Shown: positions 1 through 6,739, numbered from the stretch's first letter. The stretch: DNA of 12,982 nucleotides from Lachnospiraceae bacterium (GCA_016281675.1 JAEEJD010000167.1:1-12982); one strand, 5' to 3'. The notes: generated by a model from the sequence alone, not told the origin. Numbers and translations: made by a program.

Positions 1-1170
1 GGGGTCCTGACGCAGAATGGAACGGAGCGCTGACGCGAAAGTCAGTTCCGCTTTGACGTTAACCTGTACCTGGTTGATTCCGTTTACGTTCGCTTCGACA
101 GGATCCTCAACGGTAATTATGTTAACCTCATCGGAATTCAGTTCCGATAAAACCGTGTAACATGTAGTTGATTTACCCGAACCGGTAGGTCCCGTAACAA
201 GGATGATACCGTGCGGGTTCGACATGATCGCATCGAACCTCGGAAGCTCGCGTTCGTTAAGTCCGAGATACTTCTTGTCTCTCGTCAGTCCGTCCTTGGA
301 CGTCAGTCTCATAACGACCTTCTCACCGAACACGGTCGGAAGTATGGATACACGGACATCGTATTCTTTACTGTCGACAACAACGGTAAGACGTCCGTCC
401 TGCGGTTTTCTCTTCTCGGAGATATCCAGGTTTGAAATGATCTTGATTCGTGCAACAAGCGCCGGAAGAAGCGATTTGTCGTAGTCCATATTCTCGACGA
501 GAACGCCGTCGATCCTGAAACGGACACGCACTTCTCTGTCAAGCGCTTCGATATGAATATCGGATGCACCCTGTCTGACAGCCGTCTCGAGCATTGTCTT
601 AACGAGCTTAACGATAGGTGCATCATCGATGTTTTCGTATTCAATGTCGGAAGTCGTGGTATCAAAAGCTATCTCCGCCGCATGCTCCTCCTGGAACTGA
701 GCCGCAGCAGCCCTTGCCTGTTCCTTACCGTATCTTCTGTCAAGCTGCAGGGATATCTGCGCACTCGGACAGAAATATGGAATGACTTCCATATTCGTCA
801 TTATGGTGACATCGTCGATCGCCATGATGTTCATGGGATCCGCCATTGCCACTTTTAGGATGTTGGGATTCTTCTCGTCGAAACCGAAAGGGATCAGCTG
901 ATTCTTCTTCATCAGGTCCTCGGACACAAGCCTAACGGCGTTGTCGTCAAGACCGACTTTACGAAGATCGACCGTATCTATGCCGAGCTGTGAAGAAAGA
1001 ATATTGGAGAAATCCTCCTGCGAGACATAACCAAGCGCTATCAGCGTCTCACCGAGCTTAGCTCCTCTTATCTTCTGCTCTTTTAATGCCGTTTCGAGCT
1101 GAGACGGTGTGATCAGCCCCTCGCTGATCATCAGGTCGCCGATACGGACTTTTTTACGAATGATTGCCAT
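1..1170 (-). CDS. pilB: Type IV pilus assembly / type II secretion ATPase (PilB/GspE family), 3' part cut by window edge
   Basis: Hexameric cytoplasmic ATPase that powers pilus or pseudopilus assembly. 390 residues are visible; the C-terminal part (Walker B, zinc-binding region) lies beyond the left edge. Residues 9-32 and 38-61 form two tandem 24-residue MshEN motifs (RIGDLM...Q32, KLGETL...Q61) spaced by five residues, the known c-di-GMP-binding arrangement. The ATPase domain shows the conserved ASDIHIE (202-208), Walker A GPTGSGKST (327-335) and IITVEDPVE (351-359). The ATG at 1170 is preceded by a good ribosome site (AAGGGGTG) and by a strong promoter. It follows the GH25 gene by 90 bases with no terminator between, so read-through from the envelope operon is possible. 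No other pilus gene is in view, so pilB versus gspE cannot be settled; family membership is certain. Confidence 0.95.
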   Translation of the reverse strand, partial: MAIIRKKVRIGDLMISEGLITPSQLETALKEQKIRGAKLGETLIALGYVSQEDFSNILSSQLGIDTVDLRKVGLDDNAVRLVSEDLMKKNQLIPFGFDEKNPNILKVAMADPMNIMAIDDVTIMTNMEVIPYFCPSAQISLQLDRRYGKEQARAAAAQFQEEHAAEIAFDTTTSDIEYENIDDAPIVKLVKTMLETAVRQGASDIHIEALDREVRVRFRIDGVLVENMDYDKSLLPALVARIKIISNLDISEKRKPQDGRLTVVVDSKEYDVRVSILPTVFGEKVVMRLTSKDGLTRDKKYLGLNERELPRFDAIMSNPHGIILVTGPTGSGKSTTCYTVLSELNSDEVNIITVEDPVEANVNGINQVQVNVKAELTFASALRSILRQDP

Positions 1171-1180
1171 AACCCACCCC

Positions 1181-1224
1181 TTGAACGTCAGGCATCTGTC
1201 TGATTTGCAGACACCTCACGTCAA
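1181..1224 (-). promoter_or_regulatory. Dyad symmetry in the pilB leader (operator or 5' UTR hairpin)
   Basis: A core inverted repeat TGTCTG-CAAAT-CAGACA (1197-1213) is nested in outer arms of dyad symmetry (TTGACGT at 1218-1224 against ACGTTCAA at 1181-1188), with mismatches and a GATG bulge between. It covers the predicted transcription start and the leader up to the ribosome site. It could be an operator for a dimeric regulator or an RNA hairpin near the Shine-Dalgarno. There is no T-tract, so it is not an intrinsic terminator. Confidence 0.4.
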
Positions 1225-1253
1225 ATTATAATATAGTTTACATAATTTTACAA
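1225..1253 (-). promoter_or_regulatory. Sigma-A type promoter of pilB
   Basis: On the minus strand there is a -35 TTGTAA (1248-1253), a 17-base spacer and a perfect -10 TATAAT (1225-1230). Transcription should start near 1218, about 48 bases before the pilB ATG. The promoter sits directly behind the GH25 stop codon. This suggests that pilB is, or can be, expressed independently of the upstream envelope operon. Confidence 0.75.
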
Positions 1254-1260
1254 CGACCAT

Positions 1261-2334
1261 TTATTCCGTCTGAGCATCCTTCTCTTCCTGCTCAGCCGTT
1301 ATAACGAGATCCTCGCTCTGCGCCTCTTTGATCTCTCCCCCGGTCAGGTATGCCTCACGCATCTGCGGAACGAACGATGCATAATCGACCATCGAGATAT
1401 CAAGATCGACATCACCCTTGATTCCCTGGATACTGCCGCAGTCCGTGTACTGCCACATCGTGAAATCGAAGAGAAAATCATTTTCCTCCAGATATTGCGG
1501 AGCCCAGAAATCATATTCGCGCAGAGATTCAAGTTCAAGGTACCTTCTCATCCAGTTCTCCGATGCATATATCATCGGATAATAACCTTTCTCGCGTATC
1601 TTCTCGCAAAACGCTCTGCAAATATCGCTTCGAAGTTCATCGGATATCTCGATCGTGTTTGTTCTCGCACTTTCGTCATCGATATATTCCGTATCGAATG
1701 CGACCGGATATGAAATATTGTAGTCCTCTATCAGATCGAGTACATACTTTGCTTCCTCCTCGGCCTCTTCAACCGTAACAGCCTGAGTGAAGAAATAGAC
1801 TCCGAGCTTGAGTCCCACTCTCTGCGCTTCGCTCGCATACTGATCGAACTTCTCGTCCTTGGCAAGGCCTCCCTCGGAATAGCCTCGATATCCGCAACGG
1901 AGCATAACAAACTCACATCCCGAAGCGGCAAGTTCATCCCAGTTGACGTATTTGTTGTGATAGGAAAGATCGCATCCGAGATGACTTATCTTGTTGCCGT
2001 CATCATCGAAGTACGCCATGAACCCTTTGTCGATCCTGAAGTTATCGGTATTGTACGAACTGAGAGAAAGTTGTCCCTCCGTGATTTTCCGTTTGGGGAC
2101 ATATACGTTCGTGACGTTAATGTGGCTCTGTTCTTCTATTACCGTTGCAAGTTCTTCCTGTACCGCAGCGATCTCCTTGGAGCTCTTATTCTGTATGATG
2201 ACCATACCGACAACAAGTCCGAGAATAAAGCTCGTCACTATGACAAGAACCGTTGCGCCCGAGTTGCTCCTGCGTTTGCGTTTTCTCTTGGGCGGAATCT
2301 CCTGATTCCGATAGATGTCTCTTCCCTCTTCCAA
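1261..2334 (-). CDS. Membrane-anchored GH25 family muramidase (lysozyme-like)
   Basis: Predicted N-acetylmuramidase that cleaves the glycan backbone of peptidoglycan outside the membrane. The 357-residue protein has a short basic cytoplasmic tail (KRKRKRR, 17-22), one membrane helix (about 27-47), a short coiled-coil-like stretch (51-71) and a GH25 domain from about 118 to 325. GH25 hallmarks are present: first acidic residue in GCDLS (D122), catalytic pair FDTE (D214, E216), FWAPQY (276-281) and the terminal MWQYTDCG...GDVDLDI block (293-313). The charged motifs are intact, so it is probably active. The tail (332-357) is Glu/Gln-rich. There is no cleavable signal peptide, so it should stay tethered. 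The start is TTG, supported by AAGGGG six bases upstream. It is the last gene of the envelope operon, 27 bases after the receiver gene. Confidence 0.9.
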   Translation of the reverse strand: MEEGRDIYRNQEIPPKRKRKRRSNSGATVLVIVTSFILGLVVGMVIIQNKSSKEIAAVQEELATVIEEQSHINVTNVYVPKRKITEGQLSLSSYNTDNFRIDKGFMAYFDDDGNKISHLGCDLSYHNKYVNWDELAASGCEFVMLRCGYRGYSEGGLAKDEKFDQYASEAQRVGLKLGVYFFTQAVTVEEAEEEAKYVLDLIEDYNISYPVAFDTEYIDDESARTNTIEISDELRSDICRAFCEKIREKGYYPMIYASENWMRRYLELESLREYDFWAPQYLEENDFLFDFTMWQYTDCGSIQGIKGDVDLDISMVDYASFVPQMREAYLTGGEIKEAQSEDLVITAEQEEKDAQTE

Positions 2335-2340
2335 TTATAT

Positions 2341-2346
2341 CCCCTT
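2341..2346 (-). promoter_or_regulatory. Ribosome binding site fixing the TTG start of the GH25 gene
   Basis: AAGGGG on the minus strand lies six bases upstream of the TTG at 2334. No in-frame ATG fits the membrane-anchor topology as well, so this site supports the TTG start. Confidence 0.6.
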
Positions 2347-2361
2347 ATCTTATATACCGGC

Positions 2362-3045
2362 TTATCTGCCGAGTGCCTCTTTCACCTTATCGATCAGTTC
2401 CGAGGAGAACAGGTTCTCCTCAACAACTATAGGTATAACGCCTTCCTTGCGGATTATGCTTTCAAGAGACTCAAATACTTCCTGGGGTGACACTCCCGTG
2501 GAATCCCTTCCGATCACGAACAGATCCGGATGATGGTTCCTGATGTGATCGACCGCCTCAACGGATGAGCGTACGACTTTGACCTTGTATCCTTCCGCGA
2601 TCAGGTTATCACGCATGGACTTGAGCCGCGTTATGTCGTTATCGATTATCAGTACCTCTTTGTTCTTTTTTCCGACGGTTCCCTCATTGAATATCTTCTC
2701 GAGACGGGCCAGAAGTTCACTCTTCGGAATGGTCTTGACCAGGTAGCCCGCTGCACCTTTCCCCATCAGTTCCCTGACGAGATTGGGATTGGCGACACCC
2801 GACAAAAATACGACCGGTGTCTCGTTGAGTTCGGGATCCTTTATCAGCTTATCGAACGCTTCAATGCCGTTAACGACAGGCATCTCGATATCGAGAAGGA
2901 TCAGGTCCGCTCCGTAGCTTCCCATCTTCTCAACGAATCTGTATCCCGCGTTCTCCGTAACGACATCATATGTATCCTCAAGATATTTCTTCAGTATCTT
3001 GAGCGTCATGATATCATCATCTACTATAAGTATCCTTTTTTTCAT
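2362..3045 (-). CDS. Tandem receiver protein: one intact and one degenerate REC domain, no output domain
   Basis: 227-residue cytoplasmic signalling protein made only of receiver-type folds. REC1 (about 3-121) has a full active site: D9-D11 acidic cluster, phospho-acceptor D52 in LLDIEMP, S82 in VFLSG and K104 in YLVK. REC2 (about 129-226) keeps the opening VLIIDND (D135, D137). At the acceptor position it reads DLFVIG, with glycine G179 in place of aspartate, and the switch lysine is not evident. REC2 is therefore probably a pseudo-receiver for dimerisation or partner binding. The gene starts at ATG with a GAAGGAAAG ribosome site that overlaps the stop of the preceding double-receiver gene (12-base gap), so the two are co-translated. 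No histidine kinase is encoded in the window. I recognise the folds but not a named family. Confidence 0.85.
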   Translation of the reverse strand: MKKRILIVDDDIMTLKILKKYLEDTYDVVTENAGYRFVEKMGSYGADLILLDIEMPVVNGIEAFDKLIKDPELNETPVVFLSGVANPNLVRELMGKGAAGYLVKTIPKSELLARLEKIFNEGTVGKKNKEVLIIDNDITRLKSMRDNLIAEGYKVKVVRSSVEAVDHIRNHHPDLFVIGRDSTGVSPQEVFESLESIIRKEGVIPIVVEENLFSSELIDKVKEALGR

Positions 3046-3057
3046 ATTCTTTCCTTC

Positions 3058-4305
3058 TTAACGGTTGGTGCCGAACAGTCCTTCCACAGCCTGCGATATC
3101 ATCTCGCGCTTAATGGGTTTGTTGAGTATTCCGACCACTCCGGGAGTGACAAGCGAAGTGCGCGACTGAGTAAAATCGTCGCCTACAAGATACATGACTG
3201 GAACATTTGCACATCCCGGCTGCATATGCACCGAATTGACCACCGATATACCGCTCATCCCCGGAAGATTCGGATTGATGATCAGAAGATCCGCACGGTT
3301 CCTGACGAAATAATCCACGGTCTTCATGCCCGATTCGAATGCTATGACGTTGTGGTTCTGAGTAAGAAACAGCGAGCACAGTTTTCTTGTCTTAACATCA
3401 TCGTCAACGATGACAACCGTCTTCTTCTCATAAGTTGCCGTCGATCTGATCTGCCTCTCCGGCTCCTCGAGTTTGATCGAACCCTGGGCATTAAACGCAC
3501 CGTAGGGGTTGCCCATGGCCTTCTCTTTGAGTTTTGCAACCGAATCGGAAGCCGCGGATGATGCGGAAGATGCAGAAGATGTGGGAGCTGCTTGACTCCC
3601 TGCATTCTTGTTACTTATCCTCTTTTTATATTCGGAATACCCGTTACGGGACCTTCTTCTTGAGAACTCCCCGTCTTCGTCGGTATTCTTTGCCCCTTTA
3701 ACTTTGGTGGCCGCATCAATAAGTGTTCTTATATCGGAAGCGCGCTTCCTTCCTCGCTCAAGTGCTGCCTCGAGATTCTCCATGCGGGACTCCATATCGA
3801 GTACAACAACACGAGGACTTCCGTCATCATCAGGCGCCTTAACACTCGTTCCCGCGATCCTCTCTATATTCTTAACATCCTCGTATCCGGTAATGACAGG
3901 CTCAGGCATGAACTCAGCTTTTTCGATTGCCTCGGTTATCACCGAAAACAGGCGGCTCTCTTCCGCTTCACCTTCATAGAATACGACATCTCCGATCTCA
4001 AGAAACTCCATGCATCTGTCGGAAAATTCGTCTTCAGTCATGACGACAACCGGGATCATCGCGATATCCGGATTGCCGGACTTGTTGATCATCCAGTCAT
4101 ATACGTAAAGGCCGAGACTTTTTGCATCGTCGCCGTACAACAATACGATATCCGGAACGACTCCTTCGGCATCGGGTTTGAGATAATCGAGCGCACCGTC
4201 TCCGTACCCGATCGCAACACTCGCGAAATAATCGGGAAGAAGACTTACTATGCCTTCCCGACGATTTCTGTCGTCATCGATTATGATCGCTCGAAGTTGA
4301 CTCAT
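3058..4305 (-). CDS. Double pseudo-receiver protein (N- and C-terminal REC domains, both without phospho-Asp)
   Basis: 415-residue soluble protein. The N-terminal receiver-like domain (about 4-130) has D10-D12 and T90, but the acceptor position in DIVLLYG is tyrosine (Y57) and the switch lysine is absent. The middle (about 135-292) is charged and partly helical, with a Ser/Ala low-complexity stretch (SSASSASSAASDS, 243-255) typical of a flexible linker. The C-terminal receiver (about 294-413) has D301-D303 and the switch lysine K396 in NKP, but the acceptor in LLIINPNLPG is asparagine (N344) and the usual Thr/Ser is V374. Both domains keep the fold yet look unable to accept phosphate. The ATG follows the bactofilin stop by one base (TAGgATG), indicating translational coupling. 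It may act as an adaptor or scaffold; no family name is assigned. Confidence 0.8.
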   Translation of the reverse strand: MSQLRAIIIDDDRNRREGIVSLLPDYFASVAIGYGDGALDYLKPDAEGVVPDIVLLYGDDAKSLGLYVYDWMINKSGNPDIAMIPVVVMTEDEFSDRCMEFLEIGDVVFYEGEAEESRLFSVITEAIEKAEFMPEPVITGYEDVKNIERIAGTSVKAPDDDGSPRVVVLDMESRMENLEAALERGRKRASDIRTLIDAATKVKGAKNTDEDGEFSRRRSRNGYSEYKKRISNKNAGSQAAPTSSASSASSAASDSVAKLKEKAMGNPYGAFNAQGSIKLEEPERQIRSTATYEKKTVVIVDDDVKTRKLCSLFLTQNHNVIAFESGMKTVDYFVRNRADLLIINPNLPGMSGISVVNSVHMQPGCANVPVMYLVGDDFTQSRTSLVTPGVVGILNKPIKREMISQAVEGLFGTNR

Positions 4306-4306
4306 C

Positions 4307-4777
4307 CTACTGCTCTCTGTTTGCCTCCTGCTTAGGCTCTTCCTTTTCCTGTTTTTCCTGTATCTCGGGTTTTACAGGAGCCTCTTTGAGTCTGAAGCGT
4401 CCCCGTTTGTTCTTGGTCCTGTCAACATTCATGTTGCATTTACCCTGGAATACAGACTGCTCATCTATGAGAACTCTGGCCGTGGTGATGTCACCGTATA
4501 CCTCACCGGTAGGCTCGATGTTCGTCTTGTCCTTTATTGTCAGGTTACCGTCAACAACACCTGCGACGATGATGTTCTCGGCCATCACATTTCCCTGTAT
4601 CTCTCCGTTTGACGAAAGAACCACCGTACCGTCTGCAACGACTCCGCCGACCACTTTGCCGTCGATCCTTACCGATGAATGAGTAATGAGCGTTCCTTCC
4701 ACCTTAGTATCCGCACCGATGAAAGTGGTTATGGACGTCTGACTGACCCTTACTTTGTTGTCATCCTTAAAAAACAT
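4307..4777 (-). CDS. Bactofilin (polymer-forming cytoskeletal protein)
   Basis: Bactofilins self-assemble without nucleotide into membrane-associated filaments that position cell-wall enzymes and determine local cell shape. This 156-residue protein has a short N-terminal segment (1-13, beginning MFFKDD, similar to the short membrane-targeting tails of the family), a right-handed beta-helix core (about 15-117) and a charged disordered tail (118-156, rich in K, E, P, Q). The core shows repeated turns typical of the family: TFIGADTKVEGTL, VRIDGKVVGGV, GEIQGNV, GEVYGDI. The ATG has an AAGAGGTG ribosome site. The gene lies directly after an M23-like membrane protein, a recurrent pairing for bactofilins, here with a peptidase domain that has lost its metal ligands, and overlaps functionally with the GH25 enzyme in the same operon. 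Confidence 0.95.
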   Translation of the reverse strand: MFFKDDNKVRVSQTSITTFIGADTKVEGTLITHSSVRIDGKVVGGVVADGTVVLSSNGEIQGNVMAENIIVAGVVDGNLTIKDKTNIEPTGEVYGDITTARVLIDEQSVFQGKCNMNVDRTKNKRGRFRLKEAPVKPEIQEKQEKEEPKQEANREQ

Positions 4778-4798
4778 CTTGCACCTCTTATCCTGTTG

Positions 4799-5569
4799 TC
4801 ATTCCCGTATCATGCTTCGGGGATCGACAAACTCTCCGTCTTTTTTTATCTCATATGCGACATAACCGTCTTCCGTAAGTACCGCAAGAACATCCCCCTG
4901 GGATACGGTCATTCCTTCCTCGGTAGCCACATCGCCGTTCATCCTGTAATAAGTGATATATCCGTTTCCGTGATCGATAACGATACCCCTTGTGTAAAAA
5001 GGATTGCTCTCATCCGAATCGACATGCATTATGATCCCGTTGGCGGCAGCTGCAACGATCGCGCCTTTTGTTGTCGTAAACACTATGCCGTTCGTCTGTC
5101 CCCCGTTTGAATCCCCGTAGGGATCTTCCACAAGGACAGCCTTGGCATTGCTGATCGGCAGTGCATAAGGTACCGCAGCCTCCTCAGCCGAAGCGGCTTC
5201 CTCTTCTTCCTTCTTGGATATCGTATCTTCTATCTTTGAAAACGCTTCCTTGTCGGCGTCAATCTGATCGTTAAGTGCCGTCACCGTCTGCTCGAGCATT
5301 GTGTTTGATGCGGACAGATCGGAAACAGCCGACTCGGCATCCTCAAGCGAATTCTTGAGCTTATGGTTATGTACCATCATCGAGATTATCAGTCCGATCA
5401 CAATGATCGCCGTTGCGATCGCACCCGCAAAAAGCTGAAGCAGTCTGTCGTATGTTATCTCCACGGTCTTCGCCGAATCGGATGAATTCGGAATAAGAAG
5501 CATGGTAAATCCGGTAGGCTGCTTTTTGGTATCGGCTCTTTTTGTTTTTTCTTTCTTACTCCAGATCAA
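4799..5569 (-). CDS. Membrane-anchored M23/LytM-like protein with degenerate (non-catalytic) peptidase domain
   Basis: 256-residue bitopic protein: basic cytoplasmic tail (1-19), a juxtamembrane stretch (FTMLLIPNSSDSAKT, 21-35) of the kind seen in Firmicutes M23 proteins, membrane helix (about 46-66), extracellular coiled coil (about 68-130), then an M23-like domain (about 158-252). The fold is recognisable from IVIDHGNGYITYY (196-208) and YEIKKDGEFVDP (239-250). The metal-binding HxxxD, HAH-type and HLH residues are replaced by T159/V163, R209 and Y236/A238. It is therefore predicted not to cut peptidoglycan but to regulate or localise another hydrolase, as EnvC-like LytM proteins do. The start is TTG, overlapping the EIIC stop by 14 bases; GGGAG lies nine bases upstream. 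An internal ATG (residue 23) lacks a good ribosome site. It is next to bactofilin. Confidence 0.88.
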   Translation of the reverse strand: MIWSKKEKTKRADTKKQPTGFTMLLIPNSSDSAKTVEITYDRLLQLFAGAIATAIIVIGLIISMMVHNHKLKNSLEDAESAVSDLSASNTMLEQTVTALNDQIDADKEAFSKIEDTISKKEEEEAASAEEAAVPYALPISNAKAVLVEDPYGDSNGGQTNGIVFTTTKGAIVAAAANGIIMHVDSDESNPFYTRGIVIDHGNGYITYYRMNGDVATEEGMTVSQGDVLAVLTEDGYVAYEIKKDGEFVDPRSMIRE

Positions 5570-6614
5570 GCTTCATATCTCCCGGTTTGATCATGCCGCG
5601 CTTTCTCATCAGTTCCGAAATACCCAAGGATAACAGTGCGGGGAAAATCACATGCAGAAGTACTATCTTTACTATCACGACCGCAGGGCTCTCCGAAGCG
5701 GTCATGTCCTGATATGTCATGAGCTGTCCCACAAGTCCGCTCGTTCCCATTCCGGAACCCGTGGCGTTATTGGTCATCCCGAACACAAGTGTACCTACCG
5801 GTCCGAGAATTGCCGATGATATGATCGCGGGAAGCCAGATAACAGGCTTCTTCATTATGTTCGGAACCTGAAGCATACTCGTTCCGATACCCTGGGCAAA
5901 GAATCCTCCCCAGCCGTTCTCCCTAAATGATGCAACGGCAAATCCGATCATGTTTGCACAGCATCCGACTGTTGCGGCACCTGCCGCAAGTCCGGACAGA
6001 TTGAGTATCAGTCCGAGGGCTGCCGAACTGATAGGAAGCGTCAGTACCATACCCATTATCACCGATACGAGAATGCCCATAAGGAAAGGCTGGCGCTGTG
6101 TGCTCCAGTTGACTATTCCTCCAAGCCAAGTCATGAATCCGGATATCGGAGGTCCGAGAAGTATTCCCGCGCATGCTCCCGACAGTATCGTAACAGAGGG
6201 AGTTACGAGAATATCGAGTTTTGTCTTTCCCGCAACCATCCTTCCGAGTGTGATACCTACAAGCGCAGCTATATATGCACCGAGTGGCTCACCCGGTCCT
6301 TTGTAATTGATAACGCCTTCGATCACGATGCTTCCCGTGATGATATTGCTCGCAAAAGCACCGATCATTCCGCACACCGCGGCCGAGAATATGACAAGAG
6401 GCTTTTCCTTGAACTTTACGGCGACACCGCATCCGATACCCGCACCGGTCACACTGCTTGCGACCTGACCGATAACTATAAGATATGCGCCGATAAATCC
6501 GGGGATATATGATCCGATCTGTTTGATGATCGTTCCGATGATCAGAGTGGCGAACAGACCGAGGGCCATTCCCGACAGTCCGTCGATAAAAATATAGTTA
6601 AGTATCTTCTTCAT
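5556..6614 (-). CDS. PTS EIIC-type membrane protein (PfoR / PTS_EIIC_2 family)
   Basis: 352-residue polytopic membrane protein with about ten hydrophobic segments and glycine-rich loops. It resembles the EIIC_2 family, which includes PfoR, named for its reported link to perfringolysin regulation in Clostridium perfringens. Recognisable features are the N-terminal FIDGLSGMALGLFATLIIG (9-27), the GPPISGFM loop, and FGMTNNATGSGMGTSGLVGQ near residues 279-298. Neither EIIA nor EIIB phosphocarrier genes are nearby, so the transported substrate, and even whether it transports a sugar, is unknown. The ATG is preceded by a consensus AAGGAG six bases upstream. It is the first gene of the envelope operon and overlaps the M23-like gene by 14 bases. 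It could serve as a membrane sensor or transporter linked to wall metabolism; this is inference from context only. Confidence 0.85.
   Translation of the reverse strand: MKKILNYIFIDGLSGMALGLFATLIIGTIIKQIGSYIPGFIGAYLIVIGQVASSVTGAGIGCGVAVKFKEKPLVIFSAAVCGMIGAFASNIITGSIVIEGVINYKGPGEPLGAYIAALVGITLGRMVAGKTKLDILVTPSVTILSGACAGILLGPPISGFMTWLGGIVNWSTQRQPFLMGILVSVIMGMVLTLPISSAALGLILNLSGLAAGAATVGCCANMIGFAVASFRENGWGGFFAQGIGTSMLQVPNIMKKPVIWLPAIISSAILGPVGTLVFGMTNNATGSGMGTSGLVGQLMTYQDMTASESPAVVIVKIVLLHVIFPALLSLGISELMRKRGMIKPGDMKLDLE
5579..5583 (-). promoter_or_regulatory. Ribosome binding site for the TTG start of the M23-like gene
   Basis: GGGAG on the minus strand, nine bases before the TTG at 5569, lies inside the last codons of the EIIC gene. 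It favours the TTG start over the internal ATG at codon 23. The TTG start is also supported by the positive cytoplasmic tail that it adds. Confidence 0.45.
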
Positions 6615-6638
6615 AAGAGCTCCTTTTTTTCCACAATA

Positions 6639-6666
6639 AGTTTACTACAAAACAACGATTTTTCAA
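6639..6666 (-). promoter_or_regulatory. Candidate promoter of the EIIC-bactofilin-GH25 operon
   Basis: Minus-strand -35 TTGAAA (6661-6666), 16-base spacer, -10 TAAACT (6639-6644). The start would fall near 6632, about 18 bases before the EIIC ATG, leaving room for the AAGGAG ribosome site. The -10 matches consensus at four of six positions, so the assignment is moderate. Its -35 lies only eight bases from the -35 of the divergent cold-shock promoter. Confidence 0.45.
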
Positions 6667-6674
6667 ACTTTTTA

Positions 6675-6703
6675 TTTACATTTGAATATCTATATGCTAG
6701 TAT
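6675..6703 (+). promoter_or_regulatory. Candidate extended -10 promoter of the cold-shock gene
   Basis: Plus-strand -35 TTTACA (6675-6680), 17-base spacer, and TGC-TAGTAT extended -10 (TG at 6695-6696, hexamer 6698-6703). Transcription should begin near 6710, giving a leader of about 38 bases, short compared with the long leader of E. coli cspA. It lies back to back with the EIIC operon promoter. Confidence 0.5.
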
Positions 6704-6709
6704 TTAGCC

Positions 6710-6723
6710 AGTGATTTTTCACT
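6710..6723 (+). promoter_or_regulatory. Small hairpin at the 5' end of the cold-shock mRNA
   Basis: AGTGA-TTTT-TCACT forms a five-base-pair stem with a four-base loop, right at the predicted transcript start and 11 bases upstream of the GGAGG ribosome site. It may stabilise the 5' end. A temperature role is possible but not shown. Confidence 0.35.
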
Positions 6724-6734
6724 ATATATTATTT

Positions 6735-6739
6735 GGAGG
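6735..6739 (+). promoter_or_regulatory. Ribosome binding site deciding the csp start
   Basis: GGAGG lies eight bases before the ATG at 6748. The longer reading from the TTG at 6733 would place the ribosome site inside the coding sequence, so the shorter 65-residue protein is chosen. Confidence 0.85.

Noticed and set aside
203..858. Plus-strand open frames opposite pilB
   Set aside because: They lie antisense to a clear PilB reading frame, have no ribosome site and no recognisable domain; they are shadows of codon bias.
1171..1260. Intrinsic terminator between GH25 and pilB
   Set aside because: The hairpin in this gap has no U-run after it and is placed downstream of the pilB promoter, so it is listed as a leader dyad.
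1957..2490. Plus-strand 177-codon frame
   Set aside because: It overlaps the GH25 and receiver genes in antisense, crosses the gap between them, and has no domain or Shine-Dalgarno.
4679..5110. Plus-strand 143-codon frame
   Set aside because: Antisense to bactofilin and the M23-like gene, both of which have strong family motifs.
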